A stretch of DNA of 64,000 nucleotides from Rhizobium rhizoryzae. Its GTDB lineage: Bacteria; Pseudomonadota; Alphaproteobacteria; Rhizobiales; Rhizobiaceae. A program made the translations under genes and the position numbers. This document shows, one piece after another, positions 7,796 through 16,676 of this stretch. The first letter of the stretch is position 1; each line of letters begins with the position of its first letter. The notes under the pieces were generated by a model. It saw only the letters and a list, made by a program, of their open reading frames with translations. It made no database searches and was not told the origin of the DNA. The stretch covers positions 620,001 through 684,000 of the forward strand of contig NZ_CP049249.1 of NCBI RefSeq assembly GCF_011046895.1, in the 5' to 3' direction.

Positions 7796-9310
7796 TCACC
7801 TTTTTTTGCCTTTCGATGTCTTTTTGGCAGAAGATGCACCGTTCCCGCTGAACCCACGCTCGCGCGCCCATATCACGGCTGCGGCACGCCGATTGACACC
7901 GATCTTGTTGTAGAGGGACGCCACATGATTGCGAATGGTATGGCGCGACAGGCAAAGCGCATCGCCCATCTCGGCATCACTCAAACCATCGCAGATCAAT
8001 CCGAGAATCTCGCTCTCTCGCTCGCTTAGATCTCTGAGTTCCGCGGACGGGCTTTTCCCGGTAGAAGCCTGACGCAAGGTGGCGAGGCGATCCACGACAG
8101 TTCTGCTGAACCAGGATGTATCGGCCATGACGCTTTCGATGGCCTCGATGAGTTCCAGTTCCGACCGTCTTCTTTCCGTCACATCCTGCACCGACCACAG
8201 CACGCACGCATGGTCATTGATCTCTACCCGTTCTGCAGAGACCAGACATTCAGCCGTATCGCCATTTGCCAACATCATACGCATGGCGACGTCCCTCACA
8301 GGCACATTGTCACGCAAATGCTGCTCGATTTCCTTACGGGCCTTCGTGTCTTCCCAAAGCTTCAAATCGGCTGCCGTCTTTCCAATGACAGATTCGATCT
8401 TCCTGCCACTCAGCGACGAGAAAGCTTCATTGACTTCCATGAAGACGAAGTCATCCAACCGCGCGATTGCGGCCGGTGCAGGCGACAAGCGGAATGACTT
8501 GGAGAACCTCTCTTCACTCTGGCGAAGAGCGTTCTGCGCCTTGCGACGCCCATCGAGATCGGCAAAAGTAAACAGCATGCAGGGCACCTCACCGACAGGG
8601 ATGGGCTCGCCCGCCACAATGACCAATCGATCTCCACCATCCGGAAGCGGTATCAGGGCCTCGCGCTGACGTATGACCCTGCCTTCCGCCAGCTTGATCA
8701 TGGCGTCATCACCCGTCTCGCAATTGGAGAACAGTCCGATTTCCTCGACCATCTTGCCCAGCACATCGTCTTGGCTCAGTCCGGTCATTTCCATGAAACC
8801 CTGGTTGACGCGGATGAAGCGTTGGTCGTCCAGCCTGCATATGAGTCCCGGCGCGGGATTGGCGTTGAAGGATTTTTCGAAACGCTTTTCTGCCTCATAG
8901 CGCGGGGTTTCGTCGCGAATGATCAGCACCAGAACATCAGGCTTGGCACCGGCGTCTTCGAGGATCAGCGTTCGCACGACATGAACCCAGCACGCGTCAG
9001 GATCGCTGGTCGGAGAGACTTCGATGGTGACCCCGTCCAATGCTTCCCCGCCCAGTAGCCGTTCAAGCGGGTACTGCCCCTCGTCGAGCGTGTGGTTGTT
9101 TCGATACCGAAGAGTGAAGCGGCGGCGGTAATCCGCAACAGTCTCGCCAAGTCCGGCAAGATCTTCCACGCGGTGGCTCTTCAGGGCTGCTTCGTTTGCC
9201 CAACCGATCCTGCCATCCAGCTCCACAAGGATAAGACCGTCTGTCAGGCCTGCGATAAGCTGCTGCAGGACGGTGCGGTTTATGCGTGGTGCTTCAGCGG
9301 CTTCGTTCAT
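7796..9310 (-). CDS. Orphan triple-PAS sensor with LuxR-type DNA-binding domain
   Basis: A 504-residue soluble regulator. Three PAS-like domains follow one another (about residues 14-130, 140-255 and 265-380), the last two starting with related FEKSFNANPAP and FSKSFRLSPAP segments. The C-terminus is a LuxR/FixJ helix-turn-helix (about 428-490: LSERESEILGLICDGLSD, then LSRHTIRNHVASLYNKIG). There is no receiver, kinase or transmembrane segment, so it probably senses an internal ligand, redox state or light directly and binds DNA itself. The LOV cysteine motif is absent. It lies between the CsbD operon and the second DUF992 gene, which are candidate targets. The ligand is unknown. Confidence 0.88.
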   Translation of the reverse strand: MNEAAEAPRINRTVLQQLIAGLTDGLILVELDGRIGWANEAALKSHRVEDLAGLGETVADYRRRFTLRYRNNHTLDEGQYPLERLLGGEALDGVTIEVSPTSDPDACWVHVVRTLILEDAGAKPDVLVLIIRDETPRYEAEKRFEKSFNANPAPGLICRLDDQRFIRVNQGFMEMTGLSQDDVLGKMVEEIGLFSNCETGDDAMIKLAEGRVIRQREALIPLPDGGDRLVIVAGEPIPVGEVPCMLFTFADLDGRRKAQNALRQSEERFSKSFRLSPAPAAIARLDDFVFMEVNEAFSSLSGRKIESVIGKTAADLKLWEDTKARKEIEQHLRDNVPVRDVAMRMMLANGDTAECLVSAERVEINDHACVLWSVQDVTERRRSELELIEAIESVMADTSWFSRTVVDRLATLRQASTGKSPSAELRDLSERESEILGLICDGLSDAEMGDALCLSRHTIRNHVASLYNKIGVNRRAAAVIWARERGFSGNGASSAKKTSKGKKR

Positions 9311-9551
9311 GGAGATCCGGTTCCAATTTGAATGGACCTTAAAGTGTGAACGATCTTGTGCAGGACAAGTGGCATTATCCTGATGTTGAACTCGGTGGAA
9401 AAGACGTCTGGCGACTAAAGAAAATAAACAAAGGGTTTACGAGGATCATTTTTTTGCCACGCGCGTTGATGAGGAAATTCACAAGCGTCAGCATTGCTGA
9501 GTCGAGAACTGCCGCACCAAACGCATAGAGTAATACCCAAGGAGTAAACCC

Positions 9552-10085
9552 ATGAAGAAAATCCTCGCAGTTGCCATCTCTGCTCTGCCCGTCATTGCAA
9601 GCGCTGGCACAGCATTTTCAGCCGACACCATATCCCGCTATGACCGCGCTCCGGTTGCTCAGGAGCAGGACCAGCGCGGTGGCGTGCGCATCGGCTATCT
9701 GGATTGCACGATCGGTGGCGGCGTTGGCTACGTGCTCGGTTCTGCGAAGGAAGCTGACTGCGTCTTTACGTCCGCGATGGGTGGTGAGCCGCTCGACCGT
9801 TATACGGGCGTTGTGCGCAAGATGGGCGTAGACCTTGGCTTCACGACGAAACAGCGGATGGTCTGGGCCGTTTTCGCTCCGACTGCCGGTTACCACCGCG
9901 GTTCACTCGGCGGCCTTTATCAGGGCGCAACGGCTGAGGTAACCGTTGTTGCAGGCGTCGGCGCCAACGTTCTCGTCGGCGGCACGTCCGGATCGATCCA
10001 CCTTCAGACGGTCAGCGTCCAGGGCCAGCTTGGCCTGAACCTCGCTGCAACCGGAACCTCTGTGACGCTTACTCCTGCAAGCTGA
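9552..10085 (+). CDS. DUF992 family exported protein (copy 2)
   Basis: A 177-residue protein with a signal peptide (MKKILAVAISALPVIASAGTAFS) and the DUF992 core: GYLDCTIGGGVGYVLGSAKEADCVF, YTGVVRKMGVDLGF, then a Gly/Ala-rich C-terminal region rich in predicted beta strands. It is clearly paralogous to 6631-7134, sharing the cysteine pair and the YTG..KxGxDxG motif. AAGGAG precedes the ATG. It is a single-gene unit ending in a strong terminator and is divergent from the PAS-LuxR gene across 241 bp. No biochemical function can be assigned. Confidence 0.87.
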   Translation: MKKILAVAISALPVIASAGTAFSADTISRYDRAPVAQEQDQRGGVRIGYLDCTIGGGVGYVLGSAKEADCVFTSAMGGEPLDRYTGVVRKMGVDLGFTTKQRMVWAVFAPTAGYHRGSLGGLYQGATAEVTVVAGVGANVLVGGTSGSIHLQTVSVQGQLGLNLAATGTSVTLTPAS

Positions 10086-10110
10086 GGTCGGTAGTATCAA
10101 TGAACATGAA

Positions 10111-10140
10111 AGCGTCTGCTCCGGCAGGCGCTTTTTTCTT
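10111..10140 (+). terminator. Strong rho-independent terminator after DUF992 copy 2
   Basis: A 9-bp stem (AGCGTCTGC at 10111-10119 with GCAGGCGCT at 10124-10132, one G-U pair) closed by a TCCG tetraloop and followed by a run of six T. This is a textbook intrinsic terminator 26 bases past the DUF992 stop. Confidence 0.93.
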
Positions 10141-10254
10141 GGCCTTGTCTTTATTCAGATTTACTTGAAAAGACTTGATCTGTGATCGCTGGTTCGATTT
10201 GGATCCATCGGCACATGACCAACCCACCGCTTCTATGCCGAACCGGAGTTCCAG

Positions 10255-10890
10255 ATGACCGCACTCGTCGACAATGCCAAGCGATTGGCTGACCGCCTCC
10301 TGTCGTCCTACTCGGGTTCTCGACTACTTGCAGGCATGGCCGGAGCACCCGGATCCGGAAAGTCGTCGCTGGCGGATGCAGTAGTGGAAGAGATCAACCA
10401 CAAGCGGCCGGGCTTTGCCGCGGTCTTCCCAATGGACGGATTTCACTACGACGACGCCGTGCTTCGAGATATGGGTCGCCTTGCCAACAAGGGTGCCATC
10501 GATACGTTCGATGCGCATGGTCTGAGACATATGCTGCAAAGGCTGAAGGCCAATGAAGATGATACAATCGCCGTTCCGGTTTTTGATCGATCCATTGAAA
10601 TTGCCAGGGCTGGGGGTCGCCTCATCCCGCGTGAGACGGGCATCATCGTTTGCGAAGGTAATTATCTGCTGATGCGCAACGAGCCTTGGGACCGGCTGCA
10701 TCAGATCTTTGACCTCACCGTTCTGGTTGAAGTGCCGGTCGAGGAGTTGCGCCGACGTTTGCGAGAGCGCTGGTTCTTTTACGGTCTCGACGAGGAAGGC
10801 ATTCGTCGAAAGCTGGACGACAATGACATTCCAAACGGGGTGGCCATCATGGACGGCAGCATCGAACCTGATGTCCGGGTTCCAAATTGA
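10255..10890 (+). CDS. P-loop kinase of the uridine kinase/PanK-like family (FrcK-like)
   Basis: A 211-residue kinase with a Walker A motif (GAPGSGKSS, residues 29-37), an aspartate-containing MDGFHYDD segment near residue 61 that fits the substrate/catalytic site of the phosphoribulokinase/uridine kinase family, and a lid-like RRRLRERWFFYG near 165. The length is normal. Similar kinases occur as frcK with the rhizobial fructose importer, but here the downstream neighbour is an ion-type permease rather than a sugar ABC system. Its phosphate acceptor, a sugar or a nucleoside, cannot be told from sequence alone. Confidence 0.8.
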   Translation: MTALVDNAKRLADRLLSSYSGSRLLAGMAGAPGSGKSSLADAVVEEINHKRPGFAAVFPMDGFHYDDAVLRDMGRLANKGAIDTFDAHGLRHMLQRLKANEDDTIAVPVFDRSIEIARAGGRLIPRETGIIVCEGNYLLMRNEPWDRLHQIFDLTVLVEVPVEELRRRLRERWFFYGLDEEGIRRKLDDNDIPNGVAIMDGSIEPDVRVPN

Positions 10891-10920
10891 ATCCGCGATG
10901 CGCTTCAAGGACATGATTGC

Positions 10921-12183
10921 ATGACTTCGGTTACTATGACCTGGCTTATTGCGGGCATGACCGCCTTTGGCGTCGTCGTCCGTCCTTTTCGATGGCCGGA
11001 AGCGGTCTGGGCGGTTGCCGGTGCTGCAATGCTCCTCCTCCTCAATATCATCGGTTGGAGCGACGCCGTCAGCGGCGTACTGAAAGGGTTCGACGTCTAC
11101 CTCTTTCTCATCGGAATGATGTTGCTATCGGAGCTTGCCAGGCGAGAGGGCCTGTTCGACTGGATTGCCGCGATCGCTACCTCCGCTGCGAAAGGATCTC
11201 CGCGCCGTCTTTTTTGCCTGGTTTACGCAGTCGGCGTGGTTGTCACGGTCTTTCTGTCAAATGACGCAACAGCGGTTGTCCTGACACCGGCGGTTTATGC
11301 CGCCTGTCGTGCAGCGAAGGTAAAGGACCCTCTGCCCTATCTCCTGATCTGCGCATTCATCGCCAACGCCGCGAGCTTCGTCCTGCCCATTTCGAATCCC
11401 GCAAACTTGGTCATCTTTGCGGGTGGAGAGATGCCGCCCCTGTCCCGTTGGCTGGCGACATTCCTGCTCCCCTCAATTGCTGCGATCGCCATTACCTTTG
11501 TTTGCCTCTACGGGACGCAGCGCAAAGCATTGATGGCAGATGAACTGGCAGAAAACATTCCAACACCGGAATTGACACGAGCGGCAAAAATCTCTGGTAT
11601 CGGTCTATGCATCACTGCCGCTGTGTTGGTCATAGCTTCTGCCCTGCATCTTGATCTTGGAATCCCCACCTTCATAGCCGGTGTCATCACAACCCTTGGC
11701 GTCCTGCTGCTCACCCGCCAGAACCCTCTTGAGGTTTTACGTGGGGTCAGCTGGAGCGTTTTGCCACTGGTCGCAGGTCTTTTCGTCGTTGTGGAAGCCG
11801 TGAACAAAACCGGGCTGACATCGCTTCTTGCGCAGCAGCTAGCAACGCTTGCGGCGGAATCAGAAACACAAGCGATAGCGATTGCAGGCACCGGCGTCGC
11901 GATTGTTTCAAACCTCGTCAACAACCTGCCAGCAGGTCTGTTCGCCGGAAGCGCGGTGCAGGCCGCGAATGTGTCAGATGCCATCGCGGGCGCTGTACTC
12001 ATTGGTGTAGACCTTGGCCCGAACCTGTCGGTCACGGGGTCACTTGCCACCATCCTCTGGCTTACAGCATTGCGACGCGAAGGCATTCACATGAGTGCCT
12101 TCGCCTTCCTGAAGTTGGGCTTGGTGGTGATGACCCCAGCGCTTGCGGCTGCACTGGGAACTCTCATCCTGCAAAGCTTCTAG
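10921..12183 (+). CDS. ArsB/NhaD-type membrane transporter
   Basis: A 420-residue integral membrane protein with about 11 hydrophobic segments, of the ion transporter superfamily that includes ArsB, NhaD and citrate carriers. Diagnostic features are FLSNDATAVVLTPAV near residue 110, SFVLPISNPANLVIF near 155 and the matching VSNLVNNLPAGLF in the second half, the pseudo-repeated substrate-site loops. No arsC or arsR is nearby, so arsenite efflux is not supported by context; a sodium/proton or organic anion carrier is equally possible. It starts 30 bases after the kinase and may be cotranscribed. Its stop lies one base from the convergent mmsB stop. Confidence 0.82.
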   Translation: MTSVTMTWLIAGMTAFGVVVRPFRWPEAVWAVAGAAMLLLLNIIGWSDAVSGVLKGFDVYLFLIGMMLLSELARREGLFDWIAAIATSAAKGSPRRLFCLVYAVGVVVTVFLSNDATAVVLTPAVYAACRAAKVKDPLPYLLICAFIANAASFVLPISNPANLVIFAGGEMPPLSRWLATFLLPSIAAIAITFVCLYGTQRKALMADELAENIPTPELTRAAKISGIGLCITAAVLVIASALHLDLGIPTFIAGVITTLGVLLLTRQNPLEVLRGVSWSVLPLVAGLFVVVEAVNKTGLTSLLAQQLATLAAESETQAIAIAGTGVAIVSNLVNNLPAGLFAGSAVQAANVSDAIAGAVLIGVDLGPNLSVTGSLATILWLTALRREGIHMSAFAFLKLGLVVMTPALAAALGTLILQSF

Positions 12184-12184
12184 G

Positions 12185-13063
12185 TCATTTCGTACGGAGC
12201 ATCTCGATGATGCCAGAGAAATCCGTCCCACCATGGCCTGAGGCCTCGAACTCGCGGTAAAGAGCCGCAGCCGCAGCGCCCAGCGGCGTATTCGCTCCGC
12301 TGCTGTTTGCCGCATCCTGGGAGAGCAGCAGATCCTTCAGCATCAGGGCTGCTGCGAACCCGGGCTGGTAGTCGCGGTTGGCAGGTGAAGTCGGAACCGG
12401 GCCCGGAACCGGGCAGTAGGTATTGACCGACCAGCACTGACCGGACGAGGTGGAAACCACATCGAACAGCGCCTGATGGGTCAGGCCAAGCTTTTCGCCC
12501 AGCGCAAAGGCTTCGCAGGCGCCAATCATCGAAATGCCAAGCAGCATGTTGTTGCAGATCTTTGCGGCCTGACCAGCGCCGCCGCCGCCGCAATGGACAA
12601 TGCGTTTTCCCATGGCCTCGAGGATTGGGCGCGCAGCGTCAAAGGCGGCCTGCGTGCCTCCCGCCATGAAGGTGAGTGTTGCCTGCGCTGCTCCCGAGAT
12701 ACCACCGGACACCGGCGCGTCAAGGGAATGGCAATTGGCCTCGGCTGAAAGTTGATGCGCCTTTCGGGCTGAATCCACATCGATGGTCGAGCAATCGATC
12801 AACAGTGTGCCAGATGCAAGCGATGGCTTGAGCTCTGACCAGACGGAGAGCACATGCTCCCCCTTCGGCAGCATGGTGATGATCACGGTTGCGCCCTCGC
12901 ATGCGTCAGCCAAGGACGAGACCGCCTGCACCCCGGCCTCTCCGGCTGCCTTGCGGCTGTGCTCCGACAGATCGAAACCGCGAACCACGTGGCCAGCCTT
13001 CACCAGATTGGCGGCCATTGGTCCGCCCATGTTTCCAAGTCCTACAAATGCAATATTCGCCAT
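12185..13063 (-). CDS. mmsB: 3-hydroxyisobutyrate dehydrogenase
   Basis: Oxidises 3-hydroxyisobutyrate to methylmalonate semialdehyde with NAD, a late step of valine breakdown. The protein is 292 residues, starting MANIAFVGLGNMGGPMAANL, with the Rossmann GLGNMG motif, the DAPVSGG substrate loop near residue 118, the catalytic lysine in GQAAKICNN near 170 and the C-terminal GQCWSVNTYCPVPGPVP segment typical of MmsB rather than tartronate semialdehyde reductase. GGGAGG precedes the ATG at 13063. It follows the GMC oxidoreductase by 22 bases. The enzymes that make its substrate are at 43034-57442; the next enzyme, MmsA, is not in the window. Confidence 0.93.
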   Translation of the reverse strand: MANIAFVGLGNMGGPMAANLVKAGHVVRGFDLSEHSRKAAGEAGVQAVSSLADACEGATVIITMLPKGEHVLSVWSELKPSLASGTLLIDCSTIDVDSARKAHQLSAEANCHSLDAPVSGGISGAAQATLTFMAGGTQAAFDAARPILEAMGKRIVHCGGGGAGQAAKICNNMLLGISMIGACEAFALGEKLGLTHQALFDVVSTSSGQCWSVNTYCPVPGPVPTSPANRDYQPGFAAALMLKDLLLSQDAANSSGANTPLGAAAAALYREFEASGHGGTDFSGIIEMLRTK

Positions 13064-13085
13064 AATCAAAGTCCTCCCGATGCCA

Positions 13086-14681
13086 TTATCTATTGTCTTC
13101 CAAAATCATCATCGCCGCTTTTTCCGCAATCATGACCGTTGGTGAATTCGTGTTTCCCGACGTGATCGTCGGCATGATGGAGGCATCTGCTATTCGCAGA
13201 CGTCCAAGAGCCCGCATCCGCAATCGCGGATCGACGACGCTCTCCGGGTCCGGCCCCATGCGGCAGGTGCCGACAGGGTGGAAAATCGTCGTTCCGATCT
13301 CTCCAGCGGCTTTGACCAGTTCCTCCTCAGTCTGATAACTCGGACCCGGCTTATATTCCTGCGGATTATAGCGGGCGAAGGAAGGCTTAGAAACGATCTC
13401 GCGCGTCAACCGGATAGACTGCGCGGCGACCATCCGGTCACTTTCCGTCGAAAGATAGCGGGGCGCGATAGCAGGCTGTTGCGCAAAATCAGCGCTCTTT
13501 GCATGTACAGAACCTCGACTGTCTGGCCGCAGATTACACACGCTTGCTGTAATGGCCGGGAAGGTGTGAACAGGATCGCCAAACTTATCGAGGGAAACGG
13601 GCTGCACATGGTACTGCAGGTCCGGCGTTTCCTTCTCGGGTCCGGAACGGGTGAAGATGCCAAGCTGGCTGGGCGCCATCGCCATGGGGCCGGATCGTTT
13701 TGCCAGATATTCGAGACCGATCGCCATCTTGCCAAACAGGCTGGACGCCTTCTCATTCAGAGTTGGGACACCGGTCACCTTGAAAGTCAGGCGCAGTTGC
13801 AGATGATCCTGAAGATTTTCGCCCACCTGGCCGACTTCCTTGACAAGGTCGATTCCAGCATTTTGCAAAACCTCTCCCCGCCCGACACCCGACAGTTCCA
13901 AAAGATGCGGCGAGCCGATCGCTCCAGCCGAAAGCACTGTCTCGCGACGGGCATAGAATCGCTGATCGACGCCCCCGACGGATACCTCGACACCCTTCAC
14001 CTCTCCCTGTTCGATGATGAGCTTTTTCGCCTGCGCCTTGGTCACGACGCGTAGATTGCCGCGTTTCATTGCGGGCCGAAGAAAGGCCTTGACCGTGTTC
14101 CAGCGAATGCCCGAACGCTGATTGACGTCAAAGTAGCCAGACCCTTCGTTGGTGCCTCGGTTGAAATCCGGCGTCTTGGGAATGCCTGCCTCTTCCGCCG
14201 CCTGCTGGAAGGCATCGAGAACCGCCCAGCGAACGCGGGCGGTTTCCACGCGCCATTCCCCACCGGCTCCGTGCATGTCATCGCCGCCCTTATGAAAATC
14301 CTCGGATTTCCGGAAAAGCGGCAAGACGTCATCCCAACCCCAGCCGGGATTGCCCATCTGTCGCCACTGATCGTAGTCGCGTGCCTGGCCGCGCATATAG
14401 ATCATGCCGTTGATCGAAGAGCAGCCGCCAAGAACCTTGCCGCGAGGATAGTTCAGCGCGCGGCCGTTGAGACCCTGTTCCTTCTCGGTCTGGAAGCACC
14501 AGTCCGTCCGGGGATTGTTGATGCAATAGAGATAGCCGACCGGAATGTGGATCCAATGATAATTGTCGTTTCCGCCAGCCTCCAGAAGCAGAACCGTGTT
14601 CTTCCCGTCGGCGGACAGGCGGTTGGCGAGCACGCAGCCAGCAGTCCCTGCACCAATGATAATGTAATCGAAGCTATTCAT
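13086..14681 (-). CDS. GMC-family FAD oxidoreductase (choline/alcohol dehydrogenase type)
   Basis: A 531-residue flavoprotein. The start MNSFDYIIIGAGTAGCVLANRLS contains the FAD-binding GxGxxG; PRGKVLGGCSSINGMIYMRG near residue 80 is the first GMC signature and GAIGSPHLLELSGVG near 255 the second. The C-terminal HPVGTCRMG and SGNTNSPTVMIAEKAA segments hold the catalytic His and Asn region. Such enzymes oxidise primary alcohols or choline to aldehydes. No aldehyde dehydrogenase or bet genes are near, so choline is not favoured. Placement between a HAAT importer and mmsB suggests an imported alcohol or hydroxy acid, but the substrate is open. Confidence 0.88.
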   Translation of the reverse strand: MNSFDYIIIGAGTAGCVLANRLSADGKNTVLLLEAGGNDNYHWIHIPVGYLYCINNPRTDWCFQTEKEQGLNGRALNYPRGKVLGGCSSINGMIYMRGQARDYDQWRQMGNPGWGWDDVLPLFRKSEDFHKGGDDMHGAGGEWRVETARVRWAVLDAFQQAAEEAGIPKTPDFNRGTNEGSGYFDVNQRSGIRWNTVKAFLRPAMKRGNLRVVTKAQAKKLIIEQGEVKGVEVSVGGVDQRFYARRETVLSAGAIGSPHLLELSGVGRGEVLQNAGIDLVKEVGQVGENLQDHLQLRLTFKVTGVPTLNEKASSLFGKMAIGLEYLAKRSGPMAMAPSQLGIFTRSGPEKETPDLQYHVQPVSLDKFGDPVHTFPAITASVCNLRPDSRGSVHAKSADFAQQPAIAPRYLSTESDRMVAAQSIRLTREIVSKPSFARYNPQEYKPGPSYQTEEELVKAAGEIGTTIFHPVGTCRMGPDPESVVDPRLRMRALGRLRIADASIMPTITSGNTNSPTVMIAEKAAMMILEDNR

Positions 14682-14710
14682 GACACAGCTCGTGAGATGG
14701 GCAAAGGTTG

Positions 14711-14737
14711 GCATGGGCGCGCTCAATGCGCCCATGC
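14711..14737. repeat. Perfect inverted repeat between livM-type and GMC genes
   Basis: GCATGGGCGC (14711-14720) and GCGCCCATGC (14728-14737) form a perfect 10-bp stem with a 7-base loop. It lies in the 92-bp gap between the last transporter gene and the GMC gene, both leftward. There is no T tract, so partial termination, RNA processing or an operator are all possible. Confidence 0.55.
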
Positions 14738-14773
14738 GGAGTTTAAACTAGAAGCTTTGGTGCGATTATCGGG

Positions 14774-15784
14774 TTAGAGCCAGCGCGCCAGCCCGAATTT
14801 TCGGCCGATCCTTGAGGCCGCCAGTTCCCCCACCACGCCACGTCGGAAGACCAGCACGCAGATCATGAACACAGCGCCGGTGATGATCGTGACCGGGAAG
14901 CCGGTCGTTGCCAGATAATTGCCCAGCATGACCACAATTGCGGAGCCGAGGATGGGGCCAAGCATGGTGCCGATGCCACCAAGCAGTGTCATCAGGATCA
15001 CCTCGCCGGAGGTCTGCCAGCCCACATCGGTCAGCGTCGCGAACTGGAACACAAGAGCTTTGGTGCCGCCTGCCAATCCGGCAAGCGCTGCCGACATCAC
15101 GAAGGCTCCGAGCTTGTAGCGCGCGACGGAATAGCCAAGTGAGATCGCCCGTTGCTCGTTCTCGCGGATGGATTTCAGGATCATGCCGAAGGGCGAATGC
15201 ACGAAGCGCCAGATGATGAAAACGCCAATCAGGAAGATCGCGGCCACGGTGTAATACATGGCGATCGGCTGGCTGAGATCGATGAAGCCGAAGAGATGCC
15301 CACGCGGAACAGACTGGATACCGTCCTCACCATGCGTGAACTTGGCCTGCAGGCAGAAGAAGAAGAACATCTGCGCAAGCGACAGCGTGATCATTGAGAA
15401 ATAAATGCCCTGTCGCCGGATCGCAAAGAAACCCATGATGAGGCCGAGAGCGGCGCCGCCTGCAGTTCCGATGAGAATGCCGAGTTCAGGCGGCACGCCC
15501 CATTCCTTCACGCTGTGCGCGGTGAAATAGGCAGCGCCGCCGAAAAAGGCCGCATGCCCGAAGGAAAGAAGACCGGTATAGCCGATCAGAAGGTTGAAGG
15601 CAGCCGCAAAGAGAGCAAAGCAGAGCACCTTCATGATGAAGACCGGGTAGATCAGGAAGGGCGCAACAAGAAGCAGCAACAAGCCTGCAATGAGCGCAAG
15701 ACGCCTCGCCGTGATCTCGGATTTCGAAACAGAACGGTCATCGAGGGCATCAGACGGGACGGTGGAGGTGTGAATTTCAGCCAT
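14774..15784 (-). CDS. livM: HAAT-family ABC transporter permease, LivM type
   Basis: A 336-residue inner-membrane permease with about nine hydrophobic segments. YTGLLSFGHAAFFGGAAYFTA near residue 70 and the ENEQRAISLGYSVARYKLGAF coupling loop near 210 are LivM hallmarks. The ATG at 15784 has GGGAG upstream; the stop of LivH lies 4 bases before. It is the second permease of a five-gene system (18175-19380 binding protein, then ATPase LivG, ATPase LivF, LivH, LivM). The name is structural: the cargo may not be a branched-chain amino acid. Confidence 0.92.
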   Translation of the reverse strand: MAEIHTSTVPSDALDDRSVSKSEITARRLALIAGLLLLLVAPFLIYPVFIMKVLCFALFAAAFNLLIGYTGLLSFGHAAFFGGAAYFTAHSVKEWGVPPELGILIGTAGGAALGLIMGFFAIRRQGIYFSMITLSLAQMFFFFCLQAKFTHGEDGIQSVPRGHLFGFIDLSQPIAMYYTVAAIFLIGVFIIWRFVHSPFGMILKSIRENEQRAISLGYSVARYKLGAFVMSAALAGLAGGTKALVFQFATLTDVGWQTSGEVILMTLLGGIGTMLGPILGSAIVVMLGNYLATTGFPVTIITGAVFMICVLVFRRGVVGELAASRIGRKFGLARWL

Positions 15785-15788
15785 GTTC

Positions 15789-16673
15789 TTACTCCCGTCC
15801 AAACAGTCCGGCAGGCCGGACCAGCAGGACTATTGCCATGATGACAAAGATCACTGTGTTGGAGGCTTCCGGATAGAACACCTTGGTCAGGCCTTCGGTA
15901 ATGCCCAGAACATAGCCCGTTACGATCGCACCAAGGATGGATCCCATTCCGCCCACGACGACCACCGCAAAAACGACGATGATGATGTTGGAGCCCATCA
16001 AGGGCGAGACTTGGTAGATTGGCGCTGCCAGCACACCTGCAAAGGCAGCAAGAGCAACACCCAGCCCGTAGGTCAGCGTCAGCAGGATCGGCACGTTGAC
16101 GCCGAACGCCTGCACAAGCGTGGAATTTTCCGTTGCTGCCCGAAGATAGGCGCCAAGCTTTGTCTTCTCGATCAGCAGCCAGGTTCCGATGCAGACTACC
16201 AGCGAGGCGACAACCACCCAACCGCGATAGTTCGGCAGGAACATGAAGCCGAGGTTCGTGCCGCCCGCAAGCGATGGAGGCGTGGCATAGGGCTGACCGG
16301 ATGCGCCATAGTAGTAGCGGAAAATGCCTTCCAGCATCAGCGCAAGGCCGAAGGTGAAGAGCAGACCGTAGAGCGGATCAAGACCATAGAGCCTTTGCAG
16401 GAACAGCCGCTCGATAACGGCGCCGAACACGCCGACGATGATGGGTGTCAGGATGAGCGCCGGCCAGTAGCCAATGCCGGCAAAATGGAGAAGCAGATAA
16501 GCCGTGAACGCACCCAGCATATACTGTGCGCCATGCGCAAAGTTGATCATGCGCAGAAGGCCGAAGATGATCGCCAGCCCGAGCGACAACAGGGCATAGA
16601 AAGACCCGTTGATCAGACCGATCAGAAGCTGCCCCAGCAGCGCGGGAAGCGGAACTCCGAAAACCATTGTCAT
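15789..16673 (-). CDS. livH: HAAT-family ABC transporter permease, LivH type
   Basis: A 294-residue permease with LivH features: INGSFYALLSLGLAIIFGLLRMINFAHGAQYMLGAF in the N-terminal part and the coupling helix in the loop LGAYLRAATENSTLVQAFGVNV near residue 175. The start is ATG 16673 or the second ATG two codons on. The gene begins 3 bases past the LivF stop. It pairs with LivM to form the membrane pore. Confidence 0.92.
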   Translation of the reverse strand: MTMVFGVPLPALLGQLLIGLINGSFYALLSLGLAIIFGLLRMINFAHGAQYMLGAFTAYLLLHFAGIGYWPALILTPIIVGVFGAVIERLFLQRLYGLDPLYGLLFTFGLALMLEGIFRYYYGASGQPYATPPSLAGGTNLGFMFLPNYRGWVVVASLVVCIGTWLLIEKTKLGAYLRAATENSTLVQAFGVNVPILLTLTYGLGVALAAFAGVLAAPIYQVSPLMGSNIIIVVFAVVVVGGMGSILGAIVTGYVLGITEGLTKVFYPEASNTVIFVIMAIVLLVRPAGLFGRE

Positions 16674-16676
16674 GGT

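Noticed and set aside
9346-9528. 60-codon frame with GTG start in the gap before the second DUF992 gene
   Set aside because: No ribosome site, no resemblance to a family, and the sequence is AT-richer than genes around it; more likely promoter region.
10255-10890. Possible frameshift at the kinase C-terminus, since another frame continues to 10924
   Set aside because: The 211-residue product has normal length and all visible motifs; the extension has no clear homology.
12185-13063. Tartronate semialdehyde reductase as identity of the dehydrogenase
   Set aside because: The C-terminal CWSVNTYCPVPGPVP segment is specific to 3-hydroxyisobutyrate dehydrogenase.
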